Positions 1-7,353 of a stretch of 64,000 bases of DNA are shown here, in pieces. The stretch lies in assembly GCA_905215465.1 (NCBI GenBank), contig CAJMPT010000004.1:30056-94055 (forward strand), given 5' to 3'. The notes under the pieces are model-generated. The model was given only the letters and a program-made list of their open reading frames with translations. It had not been told where the DNA came from and searched no databases. Made by a program: the position numbers and the translations under genes. Every line of letters starts with the position of its first letter. Position 1 is the stretch's first letter. This stretch comes from an uncultured bacterium (GTDB lineage: Bacteria; Actinomycetota; Coriobacteriia; Coriobacteriales; Atopobiaceae).

Positions 1-564
1 CTCGCTCCACACGAAGCAGTTGCCCGGACGTCCGTCGCGCTGGGCCATGTAGCGGTCAACGACCTGCATGGACATGGTGAACATGGTGGCCTGCAGGCTC
101 TCCAGCGCAAGGGACTGCCAGTCGTGCATGGAGCCGCCGACGGAGATGAGGCCGGCCACCGTGTGCGGGTTCTCCTTGACGTCGCCGATGGCGAGCCTGA
201 AGGAGAGCTCGTAGGCGAGGAAGCGCTGGGCCAGGCGGGTGTAGACGGAGCTGGGCGTGAGGTCATAGGTGGGGACCGAGATGATCACGCCCTGGCAGGT
301 CTGGATCTCGTTGATGATGGCGTCAACGTCGTCCTTGTTCTTGAGGACGCAGCCGTGGTACTCCTTCTGGAGGCCGGCGGCCATCTTGCCCATCTGCATG
401 GTGCAGCCCTCGCAGCCGGTGCAGGGCAGGATGTTGTAGTCAAAGAGGTTGATGAGCTCGACCTCTCCGCCCGCCTCCTGGACCGCGCAGAGGGCCTCCT
501 TGGCAAGGGCCTCGCCGTTGCCGCCATGCCTGCCCGCGCAGATTGTCATGACCTTGAATGACAT
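1..564 (-). CDS. Flavodoxin-fold NAD(P)H-dependent FMN reductase-like protein, partial (C-terminus off the left edge)
   Basis: Probable flavin-binding oxidoreductase of the NADPH-dependent FMN reductase / iron-sulfur flavoprotein superfamily, cytoplasmic. The protein starts MSFKVMTICAGRHGGNGEAL, a flavodoxin-like first strand and phosphate-binding loop, and carries a Cys-rich motif CTGCEGC near residue 49 where iron-sulfur flavoproteins hold a cluster. The reading frame is open to base 1, so the C-terminus is missing from the window. The start is chosen from an AGAGGAG ribosome site just before the ATG. The same superfamily occurs again at 7354-8352, so this gene probably belongs to the same redox group, although a repeat element and a DUF2891 gene lie between. 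Function beyond flavin redox chemistry is inference. Confidence 0.8.
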   Translation of the reverse strand, partial: MSFKVMTICAGRHGGNGEALAKEALCAVQEAGGEVELINLFDYNILPCTGCEGCTMQMGKMAAGLQKEYHGCVLKNKDDVDAIINEIQTCQGVIISVPTYDLTPSSVYTRLAQRFLAYELSFRLAIGDVKENPHTVAGLISVGGSMHDWQSLALESLQATMFTMSMQVVDRYMAQRDGRPGNCFVWSE

Positions 565-723
565 TTGTGCTCCTCTCCGAAGCGACCGGCGCGGACCCCC
601 GTCCGCGCATTCTTGAGAGATGCTATGGCCGCGCGGCCGGTCTTTCACCGTCCGCACAAACGAGCCTTCGCCAGCCTGCGCCCGCCCCTTCGTGCGCACG
701 CACCAGACGGCAGGGCGCCAGCC

Positions 724-842
724 CCCGCAAATTGGGGACGTGTTCGTTTTTGCGCAAGTTTGGGACAGACTAGGCACACGCCGTCGACTCAGCGAACCTG
801 TCCCCTGTTTGCGCAAATTTGAACACGTCCCCAATTTGCGGG
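724..842. repeat. Inverted-repeat element, copy A of the GGGGACGTGTTCG family
   Basis: A 119 bp imperfect palindrome. The left arm reads AAATTGGGGACGTGTTCG, continues through TTTTTGCGCAAGTTTGGGACAG, and is mirrored on the right by CTGTCCCC, GCGCAAATTTG and CGTCCCCAATTT. The central ~25 bp is not conserved. A second full copy lies at 2036-2154 and a half copy at 20822-20865. Size, structure and intergenic placement resemble REP/MITE-type elements moved by IS200-like (RAYT/Y1) transposases, but no transposase is in the window. The rest of 565-939 holds no gene that I can support. Confidence 0.8.
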
Positions 843-939
843 AAGGGTGTCCCCTTTACCAGGTAATTAACAGCGTCCCCACCGTCCGGCGAGGCGGCCA
901 CAATGGGATGGACGACAGCTGACGAGAAGGGCGGGCACC

Positions 940-2031
940 ATGATCGGCGACCTCGGATTTGACCTCACGGCAGACGCGCTTGGCGAGAGGGGCCGCGCGG
1001 AGGCGCTCGCGGGCGTCGCCCGCTGCGTGCTCTCGCAGATAGAGCGCCCCTATCCCTGCTCGGAGCGGCAGACGCTCACCAGCCCGGACGACCTCGAGCT
1101 GCCGCGCCTGCGCTTCCCGGCCTTCTTTGGCTCCTTCGACTGGCACTCCTGCGTGCACTCCCACTGGACGCTCGTCCGCATGCTGGCCACGGGCGTCCTC
1201 GCGGGAGACCCCGAGCTCGAGGCGATAGCAGCGGCGCAGCTGGCCAGGACCTTCTCGCCAGAGCTCATGGCGGCGGAGGCCGCAAGCTGGCGCGACCGCG
1301 TCCCCACATGGGAGGAGAAGCCCTACGGCTGGACCTGGGAGCTCGCCCTGGACGCCGAGCTCATGCGCCTTGCCGCGGCGCCCGAAAGCGCCCATGCCGC
1401 AGACGCGGCCGCGTGGCGCGAGGCCGCCCTTCCCCTCACCGAGGAGATGCGCCGCCGCACCATGGGCTGGATTTCTGGGCTCTCGCTTCCCGCGCGCACG
1501 GGCGTCCACTCCGACACGGGCTGGAACCTTGCCATGGCCATAGATTGCGGCCGCGCCACCGGCGACGCGGAGCTCGCCGAGGCCGCCACGGCCGCCGCCC
1601 GCAGGCTCTTCCTGGCCGACGAGTGCGCACCCTGCGCCTATGAGCCCCAGGCCGACACCTTCACCTCCTCGGTCCTGAACGAGGCCGCGCTCATGGCCCG
1701 CGCGCTCGATGCCGACGAGTACGCGGAGTGGCTCGAGGCCTTCCTGCCCCAGCTCTTCCGCGCGCACTTCTCCGCGCCGCTCATCGCAGACCTGCCCGGG
1801 CGCTGGAACGGCGAGGGGTACCTTGAGGTGCACACCGTGGCGCTGCCGACCTCCCGCGCGCTTGCCGCCCGCGATGCCGCGTCGGCGCTTCCGGCCGGGC
1901 CCGCCCAGGGCAGGCTCTCCGCCGAGGCGGCCCGCTGGCTGGTCGAGGGCGTCGAGGACGTGCAGCTCTCCGGCTACCTGGCCGACCACTGGGTGGGCAG
2001 CTTCGTCTGCGCCGCCCTCCTGGGGGCGTAG
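940..2031 (+). CDS. DUF2891 family protein
   Basis: A 363-residue cytoplasmic protein of the DUF2891 family, recognised by the stretch FFGSFDWHSCVHSHWTLVRM near residue 65 and a later ARTGVHSDTGWNLAMAIDC; these His, Trp and Asp residues are the family signature. The family looks all-alpha, like alpha/alpha-toroid proteins, and has no assigned reaction. No signal peptide or membrane segment is visible. The ATG follows a purine-rich GAGAAGGGCGGG. The gene is alone on its strand and bracketed by two copies of the same inverted-repeat element, one ending about 100 bp before it and one starting 4 bp after its stop, which suggests recent movement or an isolated transcription unit. Confidence 0.85.
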   Translation: MIGDLGFDLTADALGERGRAEALAGVARCVLSQIERPYPCSERQTLTSPDDLELPRLRFPAFFGSFDWHSCVHSHWTLVRMLATGVLAGDPELEAIAAAQLARTFSPELMAAEAASWRDRVPTWEEKPYGWTWELALDAELMRLAAAPESAHAADAAAWREAALPLTEEMRRRTMGWISGLSLPARTGVHSDTGWNLAMAIDCGRATGDAELAEAATAAARRLFLADECAPCAYEPQADTFTSSVLNEAALMARALDADEYAEWLEAFLPQLFRAHFSAPLIADLPGRWNGEGYLEVHTVALPTSRALAARDAASALPAGPAQGRLSAEAARWLVEGVEDVQLSGYLADHWVGSFVCAALLGA

Positions 2032-2035
2032 CCCT

Positions 2036-2154
2036 CAAATTGGGGACGTGTTCGTTCTTGCGCAAGTTTGGGACAGGTTGCCCGAGGCCCCACCGGCCCG
2101 CGGCGAGACGAACCTGTCCCCTTTTTGCGCAAATTTGAACACGTCCCCAATTTG
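2036..2154. repeat. Inverted-repeat element, copy B of the GGGGACGTGTTCG family
   Basis: Second full copy. Left arm AAATTGGGGACGTGTTCG, then TTGCGCAAGTTTGGGACAGG; right arm CCTGTCCCC, TTGCGCAAATTTG and ACACGTCCCCAATTT. The arms match copy A almost base for base, while the ~35 bp centre differs completely. This pattern suggests that the arms, not the loop, are the functional or mobile part. It begins 4 bp after the DUF2891 stop codon. Confidence 0.8.
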
Positions 2155-2164
2155 CGCGTGGCAA

Positions 2165-2214
2165 CGAAAAAGCGCCCCGCAGCCCGGGCATGACTTCCGG
2201 GGTGCGGGGCGCTT
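2165..2214 (-). terminator. Rho-independent terminator of the leftward redox operon
   Basis: An 18 bp GC-rich stem (AAGCGCCCCGCA... paired with ...TGCGGGGCGCTT) with a 9 bp loop, followed on the minus strand by TTTTT. It lies 21 bp after the stop of the NuoF-like gene. Confidence 0.85.
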
Positions 2215-2235
2215 GCCGCAGATGCGCCGAGGGGG

Positions 2236-3309
2236 CTAGCGCTTGCGGAACGGAATGGGCTTGGGCGGGCACTTGGGCTTGACGGCGCCGGCGGTCACGA
2301 TGGCACTGTACTCGCAGGAGCCCAGGCAGGCGCCGCACTGGGTGCAGGCCTTCTGGTCGATGACGTGGATGAAGCGCGGACGGCCCAGGATGGCGTCCTC
2401 CTCGCAGGAGTCCACGCAGGCGTTGCATGCCTGGCACTTGCTGGCCAGGATGTGGTAGGTGAGAAACGCCTTGCACTCCCCCGCCGGGCAGGTCTTCTTG
2501 CCGATGTGGGCAGAAATCTCGGCCTCGAAGAGGTCGAGGAAGGCCATGACGGTCCTGGCCATGACGCGGCCCTGCTCGCAGAGGCACTGGCTCTGCATGA
2601 CGGGGCAGAGGTCGCGAAGGAGCGCCAGGTCGGAGGGCTTGCCCTTCTTGCGGCAGACGTCCGCCACGATGGTGGCGATCTGGTGGCTGCCCTCGTGGCC
2701 AAAGACGCAGCGGCCACAGGTCTCGTGGCGGTAGAGCTGGCAGATCTCGTTCAGCGCGTTGGCCATGCAGTTCTTGGCCGTGTAGACGCGCACGTAGTCG
2801 CTGGCGAGCTCGACCGTGGCCTCGGCGTCGGCGGCTGAGGTCAGCGTGCCGGCGGGATAGCCGACGTAGACGGCCTTGGGCTCCTCGGCGCCCCCTGCGG
2901 CGACGAGCTCGGCCACCGTGGCGGTGGCCCCCAGGCAGACGGGCTCGGAGGCACCCTCGAGCCAAACCCAGCGGCTGCCCTCGTCCGCCAGCAGGGCGCT
3001 GCCCTCGATGACGGAGTCGGCGCCCTCGCCGTTGGCGCAGGATGGGATGGGCTTCTCGCCGGAGAGCACCTTGGCGGCAGCGGACGGGTTGGCGTAGACG
3101 AAGCCCAGCTCGGGGTTGCACTCCACCACGCGGACGGAGTCGCCCAGGGCGTCGGACAGACGTGCCGCGAGCTCGTGGCCGGCCGGAAGAAGCACGGCCT
3201 TAGCGCCGGAGTCGGCGATTCTTGAGACGGAAGCGTCAAAGTCCCTGGCCAGGAGCCAGAGCGCGACGGGAGCCTGCCTGTGGGCAGGCATGAGGTTGAC
3301 GATGGTCAT
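2236..3309 (-). CDS. NuoF C-terminus-like iron-sulfur protein with 2x[4Fe-4S] ferredoxin tail
   Basis: A 357-residue cytoplasmic electron-transfer protein. Residues ~190-280 resemble the cluster-binding C-terminal region of NuoF/HydB (CGRCVFGHEGSHQI), and the last ~70 residues form a two-cluster ferredoxin with CQACNACVDSC and CTQCGACLGSC. The N-terminal ~180 residues lack the GRGGAGFPTG-type NADH/FMN loop of true NuoF, and the usual CxxCxxC cluster motif reads CGRCVFG, one Cys short, so this is a divergent relay rather than a complete NADH dehydrogenase subunit. The ATG has AAAGGAG 7 bp upstream. It starts 16 bp after the NuoG/GltD fusion, so the two almost certainly work as a complex. Confidence 0.8.
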   Translation of the reverse strand: MTIVNLMPAHRQAPVALWLLARDFDASVSRIADSGAKAVLLPAGHELAARLSDALGDSVRVVECNPELGFVYANPSAAAKVLSGEKPIPSCANGEGADSVIEGSALLADEGSRWVWLEGASEPVCLGATATVAELVAAGGAEEPKAVYVGYPAGTLTSAADAEATVELASDYVRVYTAKNCMANALNEICQLYRHETCGRCVFGHEGSHQIATIVADVCRKKGKPSDLALLRDLCPVMQSQCLCEQGRVMARTVMAFLDLFEAEISAHIGKKTCPAGECKAFLTYHILASKCQACNACVDSCEEDAILGRPRFIHVIDQKACTQCGACLGSCEYSAIVTAGAVKPKCPPKPIPFRKR

Positions 3310-3325
3310 GTTCTTGGCTCCTTTC

Positions 3326-5458
3326 CTAGTACTCATTCCAGAGGCGCGGGGACGTGAGCGTGAGGCGCAGGTCGCACTGCAGGCAGCGGCTGGCCTCGCA
3401 GGTGGCCTCCTGCTCGGTGTAGGGGCACTCGAAGACGTCGAAGTCGTGCTTGCGCTCCTCGGGAGCGCGGAACTGTGGCTCCACGGCCTCGCCGTAGAAG
3501 CCCTCCGGCGCGCGGCCGATGTGCTGGCAGGGAGCCTCGTGCTCGGTGAGCTCGCCGTCGATGTCGCCGTCGCCGCCCAGGGCGCGGTCGATGGCGGAGG
3601 CGCACGCGCGGCCCGCGGCGATGGCGGCGATGACGGACTTGGTGCCAGTCACGCAGTCGCCGGCGGCCCAGACGCCCTCGACGCTGGTCTTGCCCTCGGC
3701 GTCGGCCACGATGTAGGGGCCGTGCGTGAGCTCGAAGCCCATGTCGGCGGTGCCCTCGGGCTTCTGGCCCACGGCAAAGATGACGCGGTCGGCGTCGATG
3801 GTCATCTCGCCGCCGTCGAGAAGCTCGGTCACGGCGCGGTGGTTCTCGTCAAAGTAGAAGCGCTCGATCTTGTGGATGGTCATGGAGCCGACCTTGCCCG
3901 AGCCCTCGGCGCTCTCGTTGATGCTCGTGAAGGCGTAGGCGTCGTGCAGGACCACGCCCTCCTCTGCGGCCTCGGCGCGCTCCTCGGGAGTGGAGGTCAT
4001 GACGGCCTCGGCCTCCAGGCAGGCCATGTCCACGGAGGCGGCGCCCAGGCGCACGGCGGTGCGGGCGCAGTCGTAGGCCACGTTGCCGCCGCCCAGGACC
4101 ATGACGCGCAGGCCCGTGAGGTCCTCGGCCTCGCCCTTGCGAGCGGCCTTCAGGAAGTCGGTGTTGCGGACGACGCCCTCAAGGTCGTGGCCGGCCATGG
4201 GCAGCACGGTGCCGTCGTGGGTGCCGATGGTCACCAGCACGGCGTCGAAGCCCTCGGAGAGAAGCGCCTTGGGGTCGGCAACGCGGGTCCCGCAGGCAAG
4301 CTCGATGCGAGGCTCGGGGTCGCTGGCCTGGGAGATCTCCAGGATGGTTGCCACCTCGGCGTCGACGGTCTCGTCGGGCAGGCGGTAAGCCGGGATGCCG
4401 TAGCGCATCTGGCCGCCGACCTTCTCGTTTGCCTCGAAGACCTTGACCTGGTGGCCCTTCTCGGCGCAGTAGAGGGCCGCGGTGAGGCCGGCGGGGCCAG
4501 CGCCCACGACGGCGACGCGCTTGCCGGTGAGAGGCTCGTGGCGGACGTTGGCCTTCCAGGTGCCCTCGTCGCGGACGGCGGCGGCGCGCTTCAGGCGGCA
4601 GACGGAGACCGGCGTGCCGTTGAGGCCGTTGCGCTTGCAGGCGCCCTGGCAGTTGTGGACGCAGATGTCGCCCAGGCTCTCGGGGAAGGGCACCTTCTCG
4701 CGGACGACGGCCGCGGCCTGGGTGTACTCGCCGTTGCGGATGTGGCGCAGGTAGCGCGGGATGTCCACGTGCGCGGGGCAGCCGGAGCGGCAGGGAACCA
4801 CGTTGTCGGCGTAGGACTTGTTCTCGTCAAGCATGTTGAGGGTGTCCACGATGGAGCCCGTCGGGCACACCTCGATGCAGGCTCCGCAGAAGCGGCAGCC
4901 GGCCTGCTGCAGGCTCACGGAGCCGTCGGTGCCGATGCGGATGCCCTCCTCGGTGTGCTGGTAGTCGAGCACGCCGACGCCGCGCAGCTCGCGGCAGACG
5001 CGCACGCAGCGGCCGCAGCGGATGCAGCGGGTGAACATGTGGGTGATGAGCGGGTTCTTGTCGTCGGTGGCAACCGGGCGGCTCTTGACGCGCCAGCGGG
5101 TGGGAGACACGCCCATGTACTGGTACATGGACTGCAGCTCGCACTTGCCGTACTTGGGACAGCCGGTGCAGTCGGTGGGGTGCGTGGCCAGGATGAGCTC
5201 CATGGCCATCTTGCGCACGCGCTCGGCGGCCTCGCCGGTGGTGTTCACGACCATTCCCTCGGCCACGGGCGTCTTGCAGGCGCAGACCGGGCCCTCGGTT
5301 CCCTCGACCTCGACCATGCACAGGCGGCAGCCGCCCACGGCCTCCAGGTCGGGGTGCTTGCACAGGTGCGGGATGTAGATGCCGGCGTCAAGGGCGGCCT
5401 CGAGGACGTTTTGCCCCTCGGCGGCCTCGACCTCGGTCCCGTTGATAGAAAGCTTCAT
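3326..5458 (-). CDS. NuoG-type iron-sulfur / GltD-type FAD-NAD(P)H oxidoreductase fusion
   Basis: A 710-residue soluble electron-transfer protein. Residues 1-80 are a [2Fe-2S] ferredoxin domain (CKHPDLEAVGGCRLCMVEVEG); ~90-135 match the NuoG/hydrogenase His-Cys cluster region (HPTDCTGCPKYGKCELQ); ~145-205 carry two [4Fe-4S] motifs (CIRCGRCVRVC and CRFCGACIEVC). From ~225 it is a glutamate-synthase small-subunit-like reductase, with Cys-rich CPAHVDIPRYL, an FAD loop VAVVGAGPAGLTAAL, a second dinucleotide loop VMVLGGGNVAYDCART and a C-terminal GVWAAGDC. It should take electrons from NAD(P)H and pass them through its clusters to a partner, most plausibly the flavoprotein at 5591-7096. A GAGGGG ribosome site precedes the ATG. 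Related fusions include AegA/YgfT and NADPH:ferredoxin reductases. Confidence 0.88.
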   Translation of the reverse strand: MKLSINGTEVEAAEGQNVLEAALDAGIYIPHLCKHPDLEAVGGCRLCMVEVEGTEGPVCACKTPVAEGMVVNTTGEAAERVRKMAMELILATHPTDCTGCPKYGKCELQSMYQYMGVSPTRWRVKSRPVATDDKNPLITHMFTRCIRCGRCVRVCRELRGVGVLDYQHTEEGIRIGTDGSVSLQQAGCRFCGACIEVCPTGSIVDTLNMLDENKSYADNVVPCRSGCPAHVDIPRYLRHIRNGEYTQAAAVVREKVPFPESLGDICVHNCQGACKRNGLNGTPVSVCRLKRAAAVRDEGTWKANVRHEPLTGKRVAVVGAGPAGLTAALYCAEKGHQVKVFEANEKVGGQMRYGIPAYRLPDETVDAEVATILEISQASDPEPRIELACGTRVADPKALLSEGFDAVLVTIGTHDGTVLPMAGHDLEGVVRNTDFLKAARKGEAEDLTGLRVMVLGGGNVAYDCARTAVRLGAASVDMACLEAEAVMTSTPEERAEAAEEGVVLHDAYAFTSINESAEGSGKVGSMTIHKIERFYFDENHRAVTELLDGGEMTIDADRVIFAVGQKPEGTADMGFELTHGPYIVADAEGKTSVEGVWAAGDCVTGTKSVIAAIAAGRACASAIDRALGGDGDIDGELTEHEAPCQHIGRAPEGFYGEAVEPQFRAPEERKHDFDVFECPYTEQEATCEASRCLQCDLRLTLTSPRLWNEY

Positions 5459-5490
5459 GCGTTTCCCCTCGAAACGTATTCCAACGAGCC

Positions 5491-5529
5491 AAAAGAGGCG
5501 CCCGGGAAACCCCTCCCCCGGGCGCCTCA
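5491..5529 (-). terminator. Terminator hairpin between flavoprotein and NuoG/GltD genes
   Basis: Perfect 12 bp stem GAGGCGCCCGGG/CCCGGGCGCCTC followed on the minus strand by TTTT. It lies inside the leftward gene run, so it probably lowers rather than abolishes expression of the two genes beyond, or separates two transcription units. Confidence 0.8.
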
Positions 5530-5546
5530 AGAAAGGCAGGTCACGC

Positions 5547-5566
5547 GGCGAGAAAATCTTCTCGCC
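5547..5566. repeat. GGCGAGA/TCTCGCC hairpin
   Basis: Short palindrome with 7 bp arms GGCGAGA and TCTCGCC, 24 bp beyond the flavoprotein stop. It is one member of a group of intergenic hairpins in this window built on the word GGCGAGAAG. Confidence 0.6.
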
Positions 5567-5590
5567 AGCGCTGGTCAGGCCACTTCAGGC

Positions 5591-7096
5591 CTAGGACCAC
5601 TCCTCGTCGCCCGCGTCCTCGAAGCAGGAGGCAGCCGCGTTCTCGCCGGCGATGCGGCCGGAGTTGAGGCAGAAGCCCATGGTGTTGCCCGGGATGCAGT
5701 AGTTGTAGGAGTCGCCGTAGATGGTGCAGGCGTCGGTGCCCACGCAGTAGAGGCCGGGGATGACCTCGTAGTCGTCGGTCATGACCTCCATCTTGTGGTT
5801 GATGAGCACGCCGCCCAGGGTGCCGTAGGCGCCACAGTACTGCTTGCAGCAGTAGAAGGGGCCCTTCTCCAGCGGGCGCATGAACTCGCGCTCCTTCTCG
5901 AAGATGTCGTCCCAGCCGTTGTCGCACATCTCGTTGTACTCGTCGACGTTGGCGAGGAGCCCCTCGACGTCGATGCCGGCCTTCTCGGCGAGCTCCTCGA
6001 GGGTGTCGGCCTGGCAGATGGCGGGGTAGCCGGCCTCCAGGTCACGGTTCCACTGCTCCTCGAAGCCCTCGTAAAGGTCGTGCGGGTGGACGTGGGAGAC
6101 GATGTCGGGGCCGTCCTTCTTCCAGTGCTTGAGCATGCGGGAGTCGAAGATGGCGTAGGCGACCTTGCCGGGCAGGTGGTTGATGGCGTTGCCGACGAAG
6201 GTGGTGTTGTAGATCTCGTCCTCGGGCATGAAGCGCTCACCGAGACGGTTGCACCAGTAGCAGGGCTGGCGGAAGGCGCCCTCGACGTAGAAGTGGTTCA
6301 TGTTGTCGGGGATCTGGTACATGAGCTCCATGGTGACGGGGGTGTGGCCCGCGCCGACCTCGTGGCACATGTTGATGCCGTCGCCGTCCATGCCGGGGAT
6401 GGCAAAGCTGAAGAGGTCCTTGCCCCACTCGAAGCCGAGCTTCTCCTTGATGAGCTTGGCATTGTGGCCAAAGCCGCCGGTGGCGACGATGACGGACTTG
6501 CAGGAGATCTGGTACTCCTCGCCGTCCTTGTCCTTGGCGGTGACGCCGCAGACGGCGCCGTCCTCGCCCTTGACCAGGCCGGTGGCGGGGCACTCGAGCA
6601 TGAACTCGACGCCCAGCTCCTGGGCGCGCTCGGTCATGCGCTTGGTCATCGTGGTGGCAGCACGCGGGCCGGGCTCGGAGCCGTCCTCGGGCTGGACGAC
6701 GTGCCAGGTGTACTCGCCGTCGGAGTAGCCGCGGGTGCGCTCGCGGGCGCGGAAGGCGGGACGCACGGAGTTGAAGACCACGCCCATGTCCTGCAGCCAG
6801 GCGATGGTGTCGCCGGACTTGAAGTAGTAGTCGCGGACCAGGCGGGCGTCCACCTGGTAGTGGGTGTAGAACATGTGGCGACGGAAGAGCTCGCCGGGGG
6901 TGACCTCGATCATGGAGCCCTTCTGGACCGGGGAGCCGGCCGCGGCCGGGCCCATGCCCATGTTGGCGGCGCCACCGGTGTTGGACGCCTTCTCCAGGGT
7001 GATGACGCGGGCGCCGCCCTCGGCGGCAGCCACGGACGCGGCCAGGCCGGACAGGCCGGCGGCAACGACGACGACGTCAGTCTCAAGCTGCTTCAT
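5591..7096 (-). CDS. FAD-dependent fumarate-reductase-type flavoprotein
   Basis: A 501-residue flavoprotein of the fumarate reductase/succinate dehydrogenase A superfamily, which also includes urocanate, acrylate and other enoate reductases and 3-ketosteroid dehydrogenases. The N-terminus has the Rossmann strand DVVVVAAGLSGLAASVAA followed by an acidic residue at the strand end; SVIVATGGFGHNAKL (~230) and GDSYNYCIPGNTMGFCLNSG (~465) are FAD-site signatures. There is no Tat or Sec signal and no heme-binding or covalent-FMN domain, so unlike secreted coriobacterial reductases it is cytoplasmic and must receive electrons from soluble partners. The adjacent NuoG/GltD and ferredoxin proteins suit that role. 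The ATG has AAGGAGG upstream. The substrate cannot be read from sequence. Confidence 0.88.
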   Translation of the reverse strand: MKQLETDVVVVAAGLSGLAASVAAAEGGARVITLEKASNTGGAANMGMGPAAAGSPVQKGSMIEVTPGELFRRHMFYTHYQVDARLVRDYYFKSGDTIAWLQDMGVVFNSVRPAFRARERTRGYSDGEYTWHVVQPEDGSEPGPRAATTMTKRMTERAQELGVEFMLECPATGLVKGEDGAVCGVTAKDKDGEEYQISCKSVIVATGGFGHNAKLIKEKLGFEWGKDLFSFAIPGMDGDGINMCHEVGAGHTPVTMELMYQIPDNMNHFYVEGAFRQPCYWCNRLGERFMPEDEIYNTTFVGNAINHLPGKVAYAIFDSRMLKHWKKDGPDIVSHVHPHDLYEGFEEQWNRDLEAGYPAICQADTLEELAEKAGIDVEGLLANVDEYNEMCDNGWDDIFEKEREFMRPLEKGPFYCCKQYCGAYGTLGGVLINHKMEVMTDDYEVIPGLYCVGTDACTIYGDSYNYCIPGNTMGFCLNSGRIAGENAAASCFEDAGDEEWS

Positions 7097-7284
7097 GCGA
7101 ATCCTCCTTGTTAGATGCGCTTCTCGCAACCAAACTTCAATCTGAAGACACGAGTACACCTTCGCGCTTGGGAGCCGCCCGTTCCATGTGCGCACGCACC
7201 GACCTCGCCCGCGCGCGCCCGCGCCCTTTGTGCAATCAGACATGGAGCGGGCGAGAAGCCCGTGAGCACCCGAAGGCGATGGGA

Positions 7285-7322
7285 CAAAAACGGCCCCGGC
7301 CGCACAAGGGCGGTCGGGGCCG
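7285..7322 (-). terminator. Terminator after the rubredoxin-tailed flavoprotein gene
   Basis: A 12 bp stem CGGCCCCGACCG/CGGCCGGGGCCG with an 8 bp loop, followed on the minus strand by TTTTTG, 31 bp past the stop codon. Confidence 0.85.
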
Positions 7323-7353
7323 GCATGGCCTTGCGTGACCTCGGAGCTCTTGC

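Noticed and set aside
3116..7114. A long rightward open frame (about 1,330 codons) opposite the redox genes
   Set aside because: Same antisense artefact of high GC; the real genes on the minus strand have clear cofactor motifs and ribosome sites.
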